A stretch of 41,375 nucleotides of DNA from contig CAJFHE010000008.1 of assembly GCA_904378095.1 (NCBI GenBank), forward strand, positions 1 to 41,375. Reading direction: 5' to 3'. Origin of the DNA: an uncultured Clostridia bacterium. Its GTDB lineage: Bacteria; Bacillota; Clostridia; TANB77; CAG-508. Under the pieces are notes generated by a model. That model was given only the letters and a program-made list of their open reading frames with translations. It had not been told where the DNA came from and searched no databases. Below are positions 40,674-41,375 of the stretch, piece by piece (within the stretch, counting starts at the first letter, position 1; each line of letters opens with the position of its first letter). The position numbers and the translations under genes are program-made.

Positions 40674-41375
40674 ATGAGTGATTTTGCTTTTTTAACAGAA
40701 GAACAATGTTTTGGAGATGATAAATTAGATATATTAAAAAAAAGAGGAACAAAAGCAGCAATAACAGATTTTTCTATTCTTTTAGGTGCGTATGTTTCTG
40801 ATTATCATATGGATAATGATAGTTCTTTGGAGGGAAGAACAGGATATTATTGGACAAAATCAGATGACGGAGATAATGACGTGCGCGTGGTTGACGATAG
40901 TAGTAGTAGATGTTACAGCAATGTTGACAGACGCAATGGAGGGGCTCGCCCAGCTTTACCGTTCTCGGAGGTAAGCTCAATCCCCACGAACGGAGAGAGT
41001 GGAAAAAGAGCAAAAGATGGTGTGCTTGAAGTAGAATATGGATATTACCCACAAAAAGCAGTATCAAGAGATTTGCAAGAAAGATTAGAAAGAGCATATA
41101 GAAGTGGAAATATATCAAAAACAAGAAATAGTTATACCACAGATTCAAGAAGATATAATGCTTATAATGAAAAATTTGCTCCAAAACAACACGAAGAATA
41201 TGAATATAATGGTAAAAGATATGTAAGGGTTGAAGCTAATTCAGACTTCGGTAGCAATACATTTACTCTTTCCAACGGAGAAAACTACAGAGATGGTGAT
41301 AATGTTTGGGTAGAGGTTTCACCAGTTAAATGGTTAGTGGATGAAAGAGCAAAAGTTATGATAACAGACAAATTA
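40674..41375 (+). CDS. Incomplete gene, probable DGR variable protein
   Basis: The frame starts at ATG 40674 (GGAG seven bases upstream) and stays open to the window end, 234 codons. The product starts MSDFAFLTEEQCFGDDKLDI. A segment YYWTKSDDGDNDVRVVDD followed by GGARPALPFSEVSS resembles the C-type-lectin/formylglycine-enzyme fold used by targets of diversity-generating retroelements (DGRs). After it comes VLEVEYGYYPQKAVSRDLQ and, further on, EYEYNGKRYVRVEANS and VWVEVSPVKWLVDERAK. No signal peptide or membrane helix is seen. A DGR reverse transcriptase and template repeat, if present, would lie beyond the end. The family is unnamed to me; the DGR call is inference. Confidence 0.6.
   Translation, partial: MSDFAFLTEEQCFGDDKLDILKKRGTKAAITDFSILLGAYVSDYHMDNDSSLEGRTGYYWTKSDDGDNDVRVVDDSSSRCYSNVDRRNGGARPALPFSEVSSIPTNGESGKRAKDGVLEVEYGYYPQKAVSRDLQERLERAYRSGNISKTRNSYTTDSRRYNAYNEKFAPKQHEEYEYNGKRYVRVEANSDFGSNTFTLSNGENYRDGDNVWVEVSPVKWLVDERAKVMITDKL
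40858..41000 (+). other. Candidate DGR variable repeat
   Basis: This stretch is markedly richer in G and C than its surroundings. It holds a run of codons, GAC GAT AGT AGT AGT AGA TGT TAC AGC AAT (40893-40922), nine of which can be reached from AAC or AAT by changing A positions only, then GTT GAC AGA CGC AAT. It is followed by invariant-looking GC-rich codons (GGA GGG GCT CGC CCA). That is the expected footprint of adenine-directed mutagenesis. Confidence 0.5.

Overview
The window is AT-rich and every protein gene is on the + strand. Genes for SpoIVB, SpoVS, Gpr and GerW, together with cdaA, dnaE, yvcK and a germination-type D,D-carboxypeptidase, point to an endospore-forming low-GC Firmicute, most likely an uncultured Clostridia-like lineage. 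I cannot fix a genus.

Layout. 1-3031: tail of an unknown gene, a membrane-anchored cyclophilin, a 42-residue membrane peptide, cdaA (c-di-AMP synthase) and truA. 3035-3253: a nested inverted-repeat element. 3308-3769: a membrane protein with a Cys/Asn-rich tail. 3915-16156: a long Tad-like pilus/secretion operon, with a CpaB-like protein, two degenerate MinD/CpaE-like proteins, the CpaF ATPase, a fused TadB/TadC platform protein, a tandem family of small pilin-like proteins and a large surface protein. 16327-18657: spoIVB and a transglutaminase-like protein. 18673-22252: dnaE. 22326-22765: a self-contained small gene with foreign-looking codon use. 22861-25501: tRNA-Ser(GGA), murB, yvcK. 25575-31668: glycogen debranching enzyme, ruvC, holA, an FAD enzyme and gpr. 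31687-31858: a second nested repeat. 31939-34899: ymdB, spoVS and an orphan peptide-binding protein. 35016-40207: recA, recX, scpA, a DUF2953 gene, gerW and dacF. 40216-40533: a third nested repeat. 40674-end: an incomplete gene that looks like a diversity-generating-retroelement target.

Main observation. Four genes (cpaF twice, the transglutaminase-like gene, dnaE, murB) contain five apparent +1 frameshifts. All five sit at an in-frame CGG codon. In every case skipping the C, so that the next codon is GGN (Gly), restores the reading frame; in cpaF, dnaE and murB it also restores a glycine conserved in the family. In a manual scan of the whole window I found only one other in-frame CGG, in the codon-atypical gene at 22400-22693. 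CGG in the other two phases of coding sequence occurs roughly 75-80 times. This fits a genome in which CGG no longer has a normal sense meaning and acts as a +1 frameshift signal, or in which CGGN is read as a four-base glycine codon. Random sequencing error would not give the same base and the same codon phase five times.

A second observation is a family of intergenic elements (3035-3253, 31687-31858, 40216-40533). They share GC-rich core motifs, but the pairing arms differ between loci while staying complementary within each locus.
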